Notes under the pieces: model-generated
Databases searched by the model: none
The model's input: only the letters and a program-made list of their open reading frames with translations
Told to the model about the DNA's origin: nothing
In this document: positions 55,201-64,000 of the stretch, one piece after another
How the letters are laid out: every line of letters starts with the position of its first letter
Position numbering within the stretch: the stretch's first letter is position 1
Position numbers and translations under genes: made by a program
From: Calendula officinalis
Lineage: Eukaryota; Streptophyta; Magnoliopsida; Asterales; Asteraceae
DNA length: 64,000 nucleotides
Assembly (NCBI GenBank): GCA_963853835.1
Contig: OY970829.1
Location: forward strand, 2,834,446 to 2,898,445
Direction of reading: 5' to 3'

Positions 55201-55779
55201 ACCTTTTAGGCATGCAACACAATGATGATCACACATGAATTGTTTTTGAGGTAGTCCAATGACCAGATTTCTTTTTACTAAATTGTTCATGTTTTTGAAA
55301 TTTGTGTGACACATCCTTCTATGCCATAGTTCTGATTCAGTAGTGTTTGCCTTGGATATAAAACAGTTGACCTCATTTTTAGAAATGAGTTCTCCCCTTA
55401 TATCTAGGCAATACACATTGTTTCTCCTTGGAGTTCTTAAAACAACATATTTTTCATCTAAAATAAAATCAGGAGAAAGAATGATGCACTCAATGTCTGT
55501 GAAAAGAATTTTGTTCTTTTTATCACAAACTTGAGACACAATGACAAGATTGTATTTTAGTTCAGCTACATAAAATACATCATCAAAGGTAATTTTGCCA
55601 TTAGTAACAGTACATTTACCTGTAATCTTACCTCCTTGGGGATTCTCACCAAATGCCACATATCCTCCATCAAATGACTTGAAATCTTTAAGAATTTGCA
55701 GATTTCCAGTCATGTGCCTTGAGCATCCACTATCAATATGCCATGTTCTTCCTTCTTCTGGGATCTGAATGCTCTGCAC
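52271..55779 (-). pseudogene. Copia pol, element B, one frameshift
   Basis: The first part (55779-54205) holds protease and integrase and ends early in the Ser/Thr/Asn-rich linker, at a TAA created by a one-base loss near 54,210 compared with A. The remainder is in another frame and open through RT (YVDDIIFGS) and RNase H to 52271. The protease DSG, integrase and RT motifs are unchanged. Like A, the frame lacks an ATG and begins 14 bases past the gag stop. Confidence 0.92.
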
Positions 55780-55793
55780 AAGTGAGTAAAGGA

Positions 55794-58360
55794 TTAGTTA
55801 AGTTTGGGAACCCAAGCTTTATATGTCTTGGGTTCATCCTTTGAGAAATAAACTTTTGGGGATTTAACTTTAAACACTTTTGGTACCCATACTTGTTTAG
55901 TACTGGTGTTTTGTTTTACTACTGCCCTTTTGAAATTAGTACTGGTGTGAGAATTTCCTACTGATCTTGGTTTATACCCGTGATTTTTTGCTTTTGAAAA
56001 CTTTACTACTGATGGACCAGTAGTATTTGGGTACTTACCATGTTTAGAATGACCAGTAGTGTTTTTAGGGTTAACATCAGTAGTATTTTTGAAAGTTGTT
56101 TTGGGAGCAGTAGTATTTTTGTAATTAGGGTTTTTAGCAGTAGTATTCTTGTACTGGTACCATACAGCATTATAATTAGGGTTAACACCAGTAGTAAAGT
56201 TGTTAAAGTTTTTACTGGTGTTGGAAAATTTAAAATATTGTTTATTTTGATTGGATTTTCCATTGTTCTTGAAGTAATTGCTGTTCTTTGGGCTTCCAAC
56301 TCTTCTGTTTTGCACAAATCTTGGTGCACTTCTTTCAAATCTTGGAGTTTCAGCAATTGGAGTTTTGAGTTTATTTACTACTGAAGGACCAGTAGTATCT
56401 TTTAACTTTTGAGTTTTTGCATTTTCTTTAAAGATCTTAAATTCCTTTAACTCTTTGCAGTTTATTGGATTGAAGTGACAATCCTTTGCCAAATGGTTCA
56501 CTTTGTTGCAAATAACACATTTTAATTTATTATCTTGAGCCTTTATGATTTTTCTTTGTTCTAAGAGTTGATTTCTGTTTCTTTGATTTCCCCTTTTTAG
56601 AATTTTAGGTATATTTTCTGCATCATATTTGGGAGATTCATTTGGACTTTGTGCTGTGTGAAAGCTGGTATCAATTGATTTTGGTGATTCAGTTTGAGAG
56701 ATTGTAAATTCAATTTATTGATCATCATCAGAAGAATCATTTGATTCAGATGTTTCATTATGTGATTCAGTTTGCTTTTCAGTTTTTAATTCATTAATGA
56801 TTCTTTCTGAGCTGTTTTTAAGTGGTGGAATGATTTTATATGGAGGTGGTACAGCATGATATCCCACCCCATGAACAACTTTTTCTGTAGTTTGATTATT
56901 AGTTAATTCATCAAGAATTTTAGTGCTTCTTTCAAACCTTTTAATTGTTAATTTATTTTGTTCAATTTCAAGCTGACATTCTTCTAATTTACTTGTTAGT
57001 TCTTTATTTTTTGTTTCATAAAACTCTTTTCATCCACAGCCTGAAGCAATTCTTCCTTTATCCTTTGATCAATCATCTGGTACACCTTTATTTGATGTTC
57101 TTGATCAGCAATCACACTATCAAACTCATGATTTCTTCTCACTGCTTTTGCTAAATCTTCATTTAATTTAGTGTTTTCTTTTTCTAAGTTTTTAACAATT
57201 TTAGCACATTCAGAAGTACAAGGTTTAGGTTTAACCTCAGTTTTGTTGTCAGTAAATGCCATGAGAGCTTGATTTTGAGCATGCTCTTCTGCTTGGAAGC
57301 TCCAGTCATAACCTTGTCCTTGTTGTGATACAAGGGCAGTTGATTTTGATCTTTTGTCTGGCTGAGGACATTCTTTTGCAAAGTGACCAAGGTTGTTACA
57401 GTTGTAACATTTGACTTTAGTTTTGTCAAATCCAGCTTTGTCACCTTTGTTGAAGTTGAGGCTTGTCCTACCAGTTCTCTTTAAAAATCTTTTTGTCCTT
57501 AGGCTTAGCATAGCCATCTGCCATTTGAGATCCATCTCCTCAAGATCATCTGGGTTCAATTGTTCCAAGTCATCACTAATCAATGCAGTATGCACATGAC
57601 TAGTGAAGAAGGATTCTCTTGCAGCATCCTCAGAATCTGCAGCCTTTCCTGTGAAGGTTTCCTGACCTTGACCTGTACTAGAGACAAATGCAACATTATT
57701 AGAAGAAATAGAAGGGTTCTTTTGGTTTACCTCAGTTTCAAATACTCTGAGATCATTGTAGAGTTCATCCAACTCTTTTTCTTCTAGAGCATCTCTTTGT
57801 CTATATACCACTGTATACATGGCCCATTCTTCACTAAGAGATCTTAGGAACTTCATGTTGACATCTTCTTGATCCATCTTAACCCCAACCTGGTTAAGTT
57901 CACCAATTAGCTTGTTGAATCTGTCAAACACTTGAGTGAGTGTTTCATTGGGTTTTCCTTTGAAATTTTCAAAGTCTTGTTTGAGAACAGACTTCATGTT
58001 CCTTTTGGTGCTCTTGGTCCCAACAAATCTCTTCTCCAGTGCTTCCCATAGTACCTTAGCATCATCATACTCAACAAAGAGATGTTGATAATCGTTAGGA
58101 ATGGCCAGTAGGAGAGTGCTTAGAGCTTTGAGTTCGATGCCCTTGTCCTTCTTTTCCTTCTCACACTTGAGTTTGTCTGCCTCAGTTGCAGAGCTGCTTG
58201 CTTGACCAGGACCAGTTTTGTTTCCTTCAAGGACAACTTCCCACATGGAATAATCAGTAATAAGCATGTATTGCTTAATACGATTCTTCCACATCCCAAA
58301 GTTATTGGGAGTGAGTATAGGGATTTTATTGGCCTGAGTGCTTTCATTGTTATCAGACAT
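55794..58360 (-). pseudogene. Copia gag, element B, frameshift and stop
   Basis: The ATG is at 58360 (MSDNNESTQANK). One base is missing near 57,030 compared with A, which ends the first frame at 56996 after the first zinc knuckle and coiled-coil start. A TAA near 56,716 replaces a Ser codon of A further on. The last 235 codons with the second knuckle (NHLAKDC) and the NTTG repeats are open to the stop at 55794. Confidence 0.9.
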
Positions 58361-58434
58361 GATTAACAATGTGTGTGTTTTAAAGATTAAAACTTTTTGT
58401 TGTTCTTAACAAATAGTAGATCTAGAACCAATAT

Positions 58435-58446
58435 GCTCTGATACCA
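58435..58446 (-). other. Primer binding site, initiator tRNA-Met, element B
   Basis: The minus strand reads TGGTATCAGAGC two bases from the 5' LTR at 58449. Confidence 0.95.
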
Positions 58447-58448
58447 CT

Positions 58449-59068
58449 TGTCAGGATCGATTAACTATAGACAAGTTAATAAACACTTTAGATCTAATTG
58501 AATATAGAAGTTGCAGTGGATCAACACTATATCAATATAATTAAGAACAATGAACTGTAAATAATAAACGAAAGTATTAAGAACACAGTTTCACAAAAAG
58601 CTTCAATGTATATTATTGAGTTAACAATACACACGTACGTTTACAATTCGTAAGGAACTATTTATAATAGTCCTTGAAGCTAAACTATTTACCCTAGTTA
58701 TTCTAGGACTTTGATTTACATCGAATAATAAAAATATACATTGATTTACATTCTATAACTATCTCTACGAAGATCTTGGACTTGATATTTCTTCAAAAAC
58801 GCGTATCAGTAGTAAAACTCATCACCAGTAGTAAATATGTAACATCAGTAGTAAACTTGGTGATCAGTAGTAAGTCCAGAAACCATCGTCAGTAGTAACT
58901 ACTAAGATCAGTAGTATCTTCAATCTGTGCATGAACAGTAGTAACTTAGTTATAGTATACACCAGTATCAACTTCATCAGTAGTAACATGTTCTGCCCCA
59001 TCAGTACTAATTATTGTCAGTACTAACTGCAGCATCAGTAATAAGTTGATCTGTGTTTTGCTCCAACA
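58449..59068 (-). repeat. 5' LTR of element B (620 bp)
   Basis: It differs from the LTR at 47643-48262 at three sites by eye, all in the first 110 bases in plus-strand order. The CAGTAGTA array is unchanged. Confidence 0.93.
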
Positions 59069-59073
59069 TCTTC

Positions 59074-59376
59074 CAATTCTTTTCAAACACTTTTCAAATT
59101 CCTACCACAGTTTACAAGATAAGTGGCATCACTACAAGAAATAATCTCTATACCAACGATTTATTTTAACCTACGACCTACACTGATGACATATTGTCGA
59201 TGTAGTATATTCAGACGACATATCGTCGGTACAGGGTTTGAAAAAATGATTTTTTATCAAATCTATAGCAACGACATGTCATCGTCATAGACTTTTCTAT
59301 AACGACGACACATGTCATCATAGGTTTCGTTGATATAGGGATAATTTCTTGTAATACGTGTTCATATAAACCAAAA

Positions 59377-59377
<1 letters not shown>
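59074..59377. other. Intergenic, no gene recognised
   Basis: It contains short related segments around GACGACA / ATCGTCG and CTACAAGAAATAATCTCTATACC...GATATAGGGATAATTTCTTGTA at about 59131-59355, which pair as inverted ends of a probable 220-bp MITE. Confidence 0.45.

Positions 59378-59468
<91 letters not shown>
59378..59468 (+). repeat. (TA)n microsatellite, about 45 units
   Basis: An uninterrupted TA run ends exactly at the TA target site of the Stowaway-type MITE at 59469. Confidence 0.9.
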
Positions 59469-59469
<1 letters not shown>

Positions 59470-59787
59470 TACCTCCGTTTCAAAATAAGTGATACATTTG
59501 GGGTTGCACATTTTTTTAGGTAAAATATCATAATGAATGTTAGATTAGATTATATTAAATTAAATAATTAGTGGATGTTGGGTCCCACAAAATTTGATTA
59601 AAGTGATTTTAATGATATTTAAAAGTAAATGTAAGGATAAATGTGTCATTTTACTTTATTAAATGAGATAGTTAGTGTGTGTAAGCTCTACTACTTTTTG
59701 CAAAATAATGAAAGTTTTCAAAATGTATCACTTATTTTAGAACACCTCAAAATGAAAAGTGTATCACTTATTTTGAAACGGAGGAAG
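59469..59787. mobile_element. Stowaway-type MITE 1
   Basis: The ends CTACCTCCGTTTCAAAATAA and TTATTTTGAAACGGAGGAAG are inverted repeats flanked by TA, as in Tc1/mariner-type Stowaway MITEs. Confidence 0.88.
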
Positions 59788-59789
59788 TA

Positions 59790-60568
59790 TATATATATAT
59801 AATAAATATACCTATTACAAAAATGATAATTCTAATGATATATCCATAATTTAATTGGGTGAAGAAATAGGGGATAGAAACTAGAATATATAGGGGATCC
59901 CACGAGAAACTTTGCATGAGTTTGTCCGTCGCTTATAGGAAGGAAGACCATGGTCGGTTAGTGAATTTAGTCGGCGGAGTGGTGGAACTTTTAGGAGTCA
60001 ATTCTCGTACCCACACGGTTCCGTTGGTAGACGTTAACATGTCTCTTGGACCCACCACCAGTCCACGTTTACTATCTTCCGCCGTTAATCGGCTACCATC
60101 ACCGCCGTTAATCGGCTACCACCACTAACTCAACTTAAGACTAATACTACGTACCTAACTTTTGTTAAAACATTTTTTATTTAATATACATATGCCGTTA
60201 AAAAAAATAAAATTGTACTATATATACATTTGTGGTAGACTTGATTATTGTTCACAAGAAGTTCCAAAATACTCCTAGAGCTTTTGAACGATTTCCACTT
60301 TTAATCCTATCTAAAATATTTAGTTTATTCAAATTGTAAGCAGAAAAAAAGTAAGTTAAACATTATCAAAATGAATTGTTATACTAACATACAATTAATA
60401 ATTAAATAATTTAAATGATTATGTTTATAATGTTAAAAAATATATATAAACAAAGCAAACTCACATGTATAATAATATATAACGTTAAATATATAAATTA
60501 AAAAATCTGCAGCGAAGCGCAGCTTCAATTTCCCTCGTTAATATACATATAATCAATATTCTCTGTTA
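59790..60568. other. Intergenic with a 22-bp tandem duplication
   Basis: No gene is supported. GCCGTTAATCGGCTACCA occurs twice in tandem at 60080-60122. Near 60510-60525 a GCAGCGAAGCGCAGC hairpin resembles a Helitron end, but no CTRR terminus follows. Confidence 0.45.
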
Positions 60569-60654
60569 CACACAAGCAGGGGTGTCTTTGAGGAAGTGCG
60601 GCTGCACAAAGTCCTTATTTTATGGGGGCCCAATTTTTATATATCACTTTTATA

Positions 60655-61309
60655 CTTCCTCCGTATCAAAATAAGTTAATCATTTTAAAGTTTACATTTT
60701 TTTAGACAAAATAAGGTAATAAGATATTAGTGAAATTAAATGGGGTAATTAGAATAGATGAGCCCCACACCTTTTACTATTTTGTTGCTTTTTCTAAATG
60801 GTGAAAAAGTCAAATACTTCCTCCGTTTCAAAATAAGTGATACAAATTAGCTTTCATGTTTTTCGAGGCAAAAGATTGTAATGAAGGTTAAATTAGATTA
60901 AATTTGATAGTTAGTGAGTGAAGGGTCCCACATATAATAATTAAAGTAAGTTTAATGATGTTCAAAAGTAAAAGTAAGGATAAATGAGTAATTTCACTTT
61001 ATTAAAGAAGATAGTGGTATGAGTCCCACTATATTTTACCAAATAAGGAAAGTTTCAAAGTGTATCACTTATTTTGAAACACCGCAAAATGGAAAGTGTA
61101 TCACTTATTTTGAAACGGGGGAAGTATACGAAGATGACAAAAGTGGATGGGGTCCCACATCTTTAATGATATTTAAAGAGGGATAAGTAAGGGTAAAAGG
61201 GTAATTTTATATATAAAATTTACCAAATAAGGTAAATTATTAAAGTGATTCACTTATTTTGATACATCCCGAAAAAGAAAGTGATTCACTTATTTTGATA
61301 CGGAGGAAG
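60655..61309. mobile_element. Stowaway-type MITE 2, inside the hAT element
   Basis: The ends CTTCCTCCGTATCAAAATAA and TTATTTTGATACGGAGGAAG are exact inverted repeats flanked by TA. It is split by a third MITE. Confidence 0.88.
60817..61124. mobile_element. Stowaway-type MITE 3, inside MITE 2
   Basis: The ends CTTCCTCCGTTTCAAAATAA and TTATTTTGAAACGGGGGAAG are flanked by TA on both sides. Both flanks belong to MITE 2. Confidence 0.88.
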
Positions 61310-61466
61310 TATAATCTTAGAATTAGAATTTTAAGCCAATTTAATATTTTAATAGAAAAAATTTAATAACTTACCAATTTTTTATATAAATCTTGTATAT
61401 AGAGGGTCCATTTTCGTCAATTCGCTCAAGGCCATTAGAATCTCGGAGACGCCCCCTGCACACAAG

Positions 61467-62520
61467 TGTAATATACATATGGCAATGGTTTTGGCACACC
61501 AACGCATGTCGGTTGCCATCTGAAGGTGCCGATGACACCGGTTTAATAGACTCTATCCTGAGAAATTCAAAAAAAGAAAAGGAAAGATAGTACGATTAGA
61601 AACTCCATGCGCATGCATACTCCATAGATGACCGAGAAACTCCAATCGTCCTTGAATATACACAAACATCTTCTGAATTGAAGAGACAAGTGTTCTTGGT
61701 CCTTTTCTCTTGTTTTTACCCTTCCACTTTTTTGTTCGATTCTACGCCCTTAATTGTACGTGAAACAATAACTATATATTGTTTTTTAGAAGAAAAAAAA
61801 TATATATTATGCTCATAATAAATATTTTAATTCGGAATTGAATCAAAATATTTTGGTTGATGAGTCTTCTAATACTACTAAGCCCAAAATAAGAATAAAT
61901 TACATTTATCTTTAAAAAATATCAAAACTAGTTAGCTAACAAAAAAAAACGTTATTAGACCAATGCCATCAATATCATCGGTCCCGCTTTTCTTTTTTAA
62001 ATCGATACTATTGGCACAATGATGTCGATTGTGGCGTCAGTTAAATCACATCGATTTGGAGATGTAGAAAGTGACAAAGATTTAGGAAATTTTCGTGTAT
62101 ATTGGTATTTTTTGTATGTGTATTTAATGTATAAAATATATGTGAATGTGTATTGTTGGTATGAGTGTATCAGTTGAAGTGTTAGTCGACGTAATCCTGA
62201 TTTGACAAAAATTGAAGTGTTAAATAGTATAATAATCGGTAGCGATATCATGTTAAGTTAGAAGTAAAAAATAAGTAGATTTGTCATTGTAGGAGTCATC
62301 TCCGACCCAATCATGTATTGGTCACAGACAGGTGGTCCCTCAGTCAACAACAAATGCTCTTTCTAACTCTTAAGTTCTAACTCTATCTCAACAGAATCAC
62401 ACATTTTTCTCTTTTTGACCAACTAAATTAGCATGTTAATGTAATAAACACGTTATTTAGTAAGAAAATGAAATAAACAAGGATTAATTGCCCAATGCGT
62501 AATAGTATGATCATAAAACA
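61467..62520. other. Intergenic, no gene recognised
   Basis: No frame with a known domain and no clear repeat ends were found in this stretch. Confidence 0.45.
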
Positions 62521-62935
62521 TATGTTTCCTGGTTTCAAAATAAGTGATATATTTAGTTTTACGTTTTTTAAACTTAATAAAATTCTCATTTCTCCTAATA
62601 TATTTGTCCCAAAAAGAAGTTCATATTTCTTAAATTTGAGGAACCCACTTAATAAATAATATTATTATTATGTACCTCACCATTAACTATCTCCTAAAAA
62701 CATTTTCTCTCTTCAAAATAACCTTATATTTTAATCAAAATTATTACCAAGGACCCCACCACTAACTTTTGCCTAAAAACTTGTACCCAAGGGAAATGAG
62801 AACTTTATTAAGGAACGGAGGGGGCATAATGAATTTTTTTTATTAGATTAAATTGAATAATTGTAGGGGATGTGTATCATATATTTTGATTAAAATTAGT
62901 TAACAAAATAAATAAATAATAGAACATCCAATTTT
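62521..62935. mobile_element. Decayed Stowaway interrupted by another MITE
   Basis: A degenerate left end (GGTTTCAAAATAAGTGATAT...ACGTTTTTT) resumes after 62825 with AATGAATTTTTTTTATTAGA, as in the intact copies. Between them is an insert with inverted arms (CTTAATAAAATTCTCATTTC against AAATGAGAACTTTATTAAGG). Ends are approximate. Confidence 0.55.
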
Positions 62936-62940
62936 CTATA

Positions 62941-63252
62941 CTTCATCCGTTTCAAAATAAGTGATACACTTCGGATTTCACGTTTTTTGAGGTAAAATAT
63001 AATAATGAATGTTAATTAGATTAAAGTGGATAGTTAGTGATAGATGAGTCTTACAAATTTTGATTTAAATGGAGTTAACGATATTTAAAAGTAAAAGTAA
63101 TGGTAAATTTATAATTTCACTATATAAATGCAATAGTTAGTGAGAGTAGGCCGCACTACCTTTTACCAAATATGATAAGTTTTTAAAGTGTATCATTTAT
63201 TTAAAAACATCCCCAAATAAAAAATGTATCACTTATTTTGAAACGAAGGAAG
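62941..63252. mobile_element. Stowaway-type MITE 4
   Basis: The ends CTTCATCCGTTTCAAAATAA and TTATTTTGAAACGAAGGAAG are flanked by TA. The inside resembles MITEs 1 and 3. Confidence 0.86.
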
Positions 63253-63254
63253 TA

Positions 63255-63774
63255 TATATCTTGTACTTAGTGGCTTACTTTCATCTATTCACATAATAAC
63301 TTTAGAATTTCAATGACGCCTAAAATCCGTCCGTCCGAGGTCAGATTGACAATCTATAGCTTTAAAACCTTGCCAAAAAGTGAAAATGGGTGAACATGGT
63401 AAATAATTGGCGTACAAGTGGCGAATGAGACTACGGCAACTCAACAATGGACTTCCACGTCAGCTTTTCTACGTGTCCAAAATTCGAGACATGATTGGAT
63501 AATTGGGTCCACTTCATCATCATGCATGAGGGTAGAGCTAGTTTTGTGTCTACAATAATGCTTGTAAATTATCGATTGCCACAAAAAGGTTGACCATATT
63601 TGCTTTTTATTCCTCTTCAATATAACACGATAGCTTATTTGGCGACTATCGGTTAGTGCCATGTGGTCCAACCATCAATATAAACTAACACGTTAGCGTA
63701 TATTATTAAAACTTTGACGAAAATTTGAACAATTGAGTAAAAATCTAAATGTGAACAACATGCATGCATCCATA
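63255..63774. other. Intergenic, no gene recognised
   Basis: A short open frame on the minus strand (63441-63671) has no recognisable domain. Nothing else stands out. Confidence 0.4.
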
Positions 63775-63783
63775 TATTTATAA

Positions 63784-63963
63784 GGGTTTTGTTAATGGCT
63801 TTAGGGCTGTCATTAAGAGGTAGTCTATGCATAAAATGTTTGTACTCTTATTGATGGTGGTTTATTCCTAAAAATACAAGGACACTTATTTATTATTGTA
63901 CAAGTTTTTATGCGTTTCATGTGATCTTATTGACAACTCTAATTACTGTCATTATCATTTTCC
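63784..63963. mobile_element. 180-bp MITE with 9-bp TSD TATTTATAA
   Basis: The ends GGGTTTTGTTAATGGC and, inverted, GGAAAATGATAATGAC are related, and TATTTATAA flanks both sides (63775-63783 and 63964-63972). It belongs to the family of the MITE at 33343. Confidence 0.85.
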
Positions 63964-63967
63964 TATT

Positions 63968-64000
<33 letters not shown>
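63968..64000 (+). repeat. (AAT)n microsatellite at the window edge
   Basis: About ten AAT units run off the right edge and overlap the duplication of the last MITE. Confidence 0.85.

Larger units (their letters stand above)
47643..59068 (-). mobile_element. Ty1/copia element B, sister of A, coding regions broken
   Basis: The element is 11,426 bp, flanked by TCTTC at 47638-47642 and 59069-59073, with 620-bp LTRs that differ at three positions by eye. Layout, frames, primer site, purine tract and CAGTAGTA arrays match element A. Gag, pol and the third ORF each carry frameshifts or stops, so B would need proteins from other copies. It lies 1.4 kb from A in the same orientation but has its own target duplication, so it inserted independently. 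Confidence 0.95.
60577..61458. mobile_element. hAT-type non-autonomous element hosting two nested MITEs
   Basis: The ends CAGGGGTGTCT and AGACGCCCCCTG are imperfect inverted repeats. The exact 8-base duplication CACACAAG lies at 60569-60576 and 61459-61466, the hAT length. Without the nested Stowaways the element is only about 220 bp. Confidence 0.85.

Noticed and set aside
59916..60128. A 70-codon plus-strand frame
   Set aside because: It has no recognisable domain and runs through a 22-base tandem duplication; the composition does not look coding.
60505..60540. Helitron-like hairpin GCAGCGAAGCGCAGC
   Set aside because: The expected CTRR followed by T is absent (CTCG instead) and no helicase or 5' end is nearby.

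Overview
The window looks like a repeat-dense, AT-rich stretch of a eudicot nuclear genome, most likely Asteraceae. The evidence is a spliced ten-exon plant gene with GT-AG introns, a plant-only VQ-motif gene, plant LTR-retrotransposon lineages, Helitrons and MITEs, and a third ORF in two Ty1/copia elements that resembles a protein I know mainly from Asteraceae retrotransposons. Species cannot be read from the sequence. Only two host genes look intact. One is a VQ-motif protein (11155-11433, minus). The other is a PAM2 plus two-RRM protein of the CID8-13 family (23711-26600, minus), whose ten exons I could join in phase to 315 residues.

Layout, left to right. 1-7088 is a minus-strand Ty3/gypsy element of Athila type that runs off the left edge. 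It has an LTR, a tRNA-Asp type primer site, a gag with a stop, a deleted protease, and an open RT/RNase H/integrase frame. 7884-10353 is a Helitron 3' end whose terminal hairpin was split by a 2.27-kb solo LTR (8050-10322, 5-bp duplication TGCCC); the LTR carries seven 45-bp hairpin repeats. A short Helitron (10354-10964) follows directly, then the VQ gene and a SINE-like tandem duplication. A third Helitron 3' end (12901, minus) lies downstream, on its own strand, of broken exons of an MBD gene, the first exon of a HINT3-like gene and one unidentified exon.

16.2-20.6 kb holds LINE tails, a 5'-truncated LINE with reverse transcriptase, and a long-TIR MITE. 21.1-23.2 kb holds a SINE with a 16-bp duplication next to a small copia derivative with only a gag remnant. 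The CID-type gene follows, with a MITE in its last intron. 27-34.8 kb is intergenic, with several MITEs that have exact 9-bp duplications, a decayed LINE and SINEs.

34,824-46,251 (A) and 47,643-59,068 (B) are two sister Ty1/copia elements, both minus strand and each about 11.4 kb. Each has perfect 5-bp target duplications, an initiator-tRNA-Met primer site, gag, pol in another frame, and a third ORF of about 1140 codons before the 3' LTR. A has LTRs identical by eye and three long open frames. B is broken in all three. Their oddest property is an 8-mer (CAGTAGTA / TACTACTG) found about 50 times in A, in LTRs, spacers and coding regions, in both orientations and several reading frames. The third ORF also has its own gene-like leader: TATA box, telo-box and a plant-type start context.

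59.1-64 kb is a MITE nest: a hAT-type element holding a Stowaway-type element that holds another, more Stowaways, a long (TA)n tract and a further 9-bp-TSD MITE. No rRNA gene, tRNA gene or CRISPR array was found.
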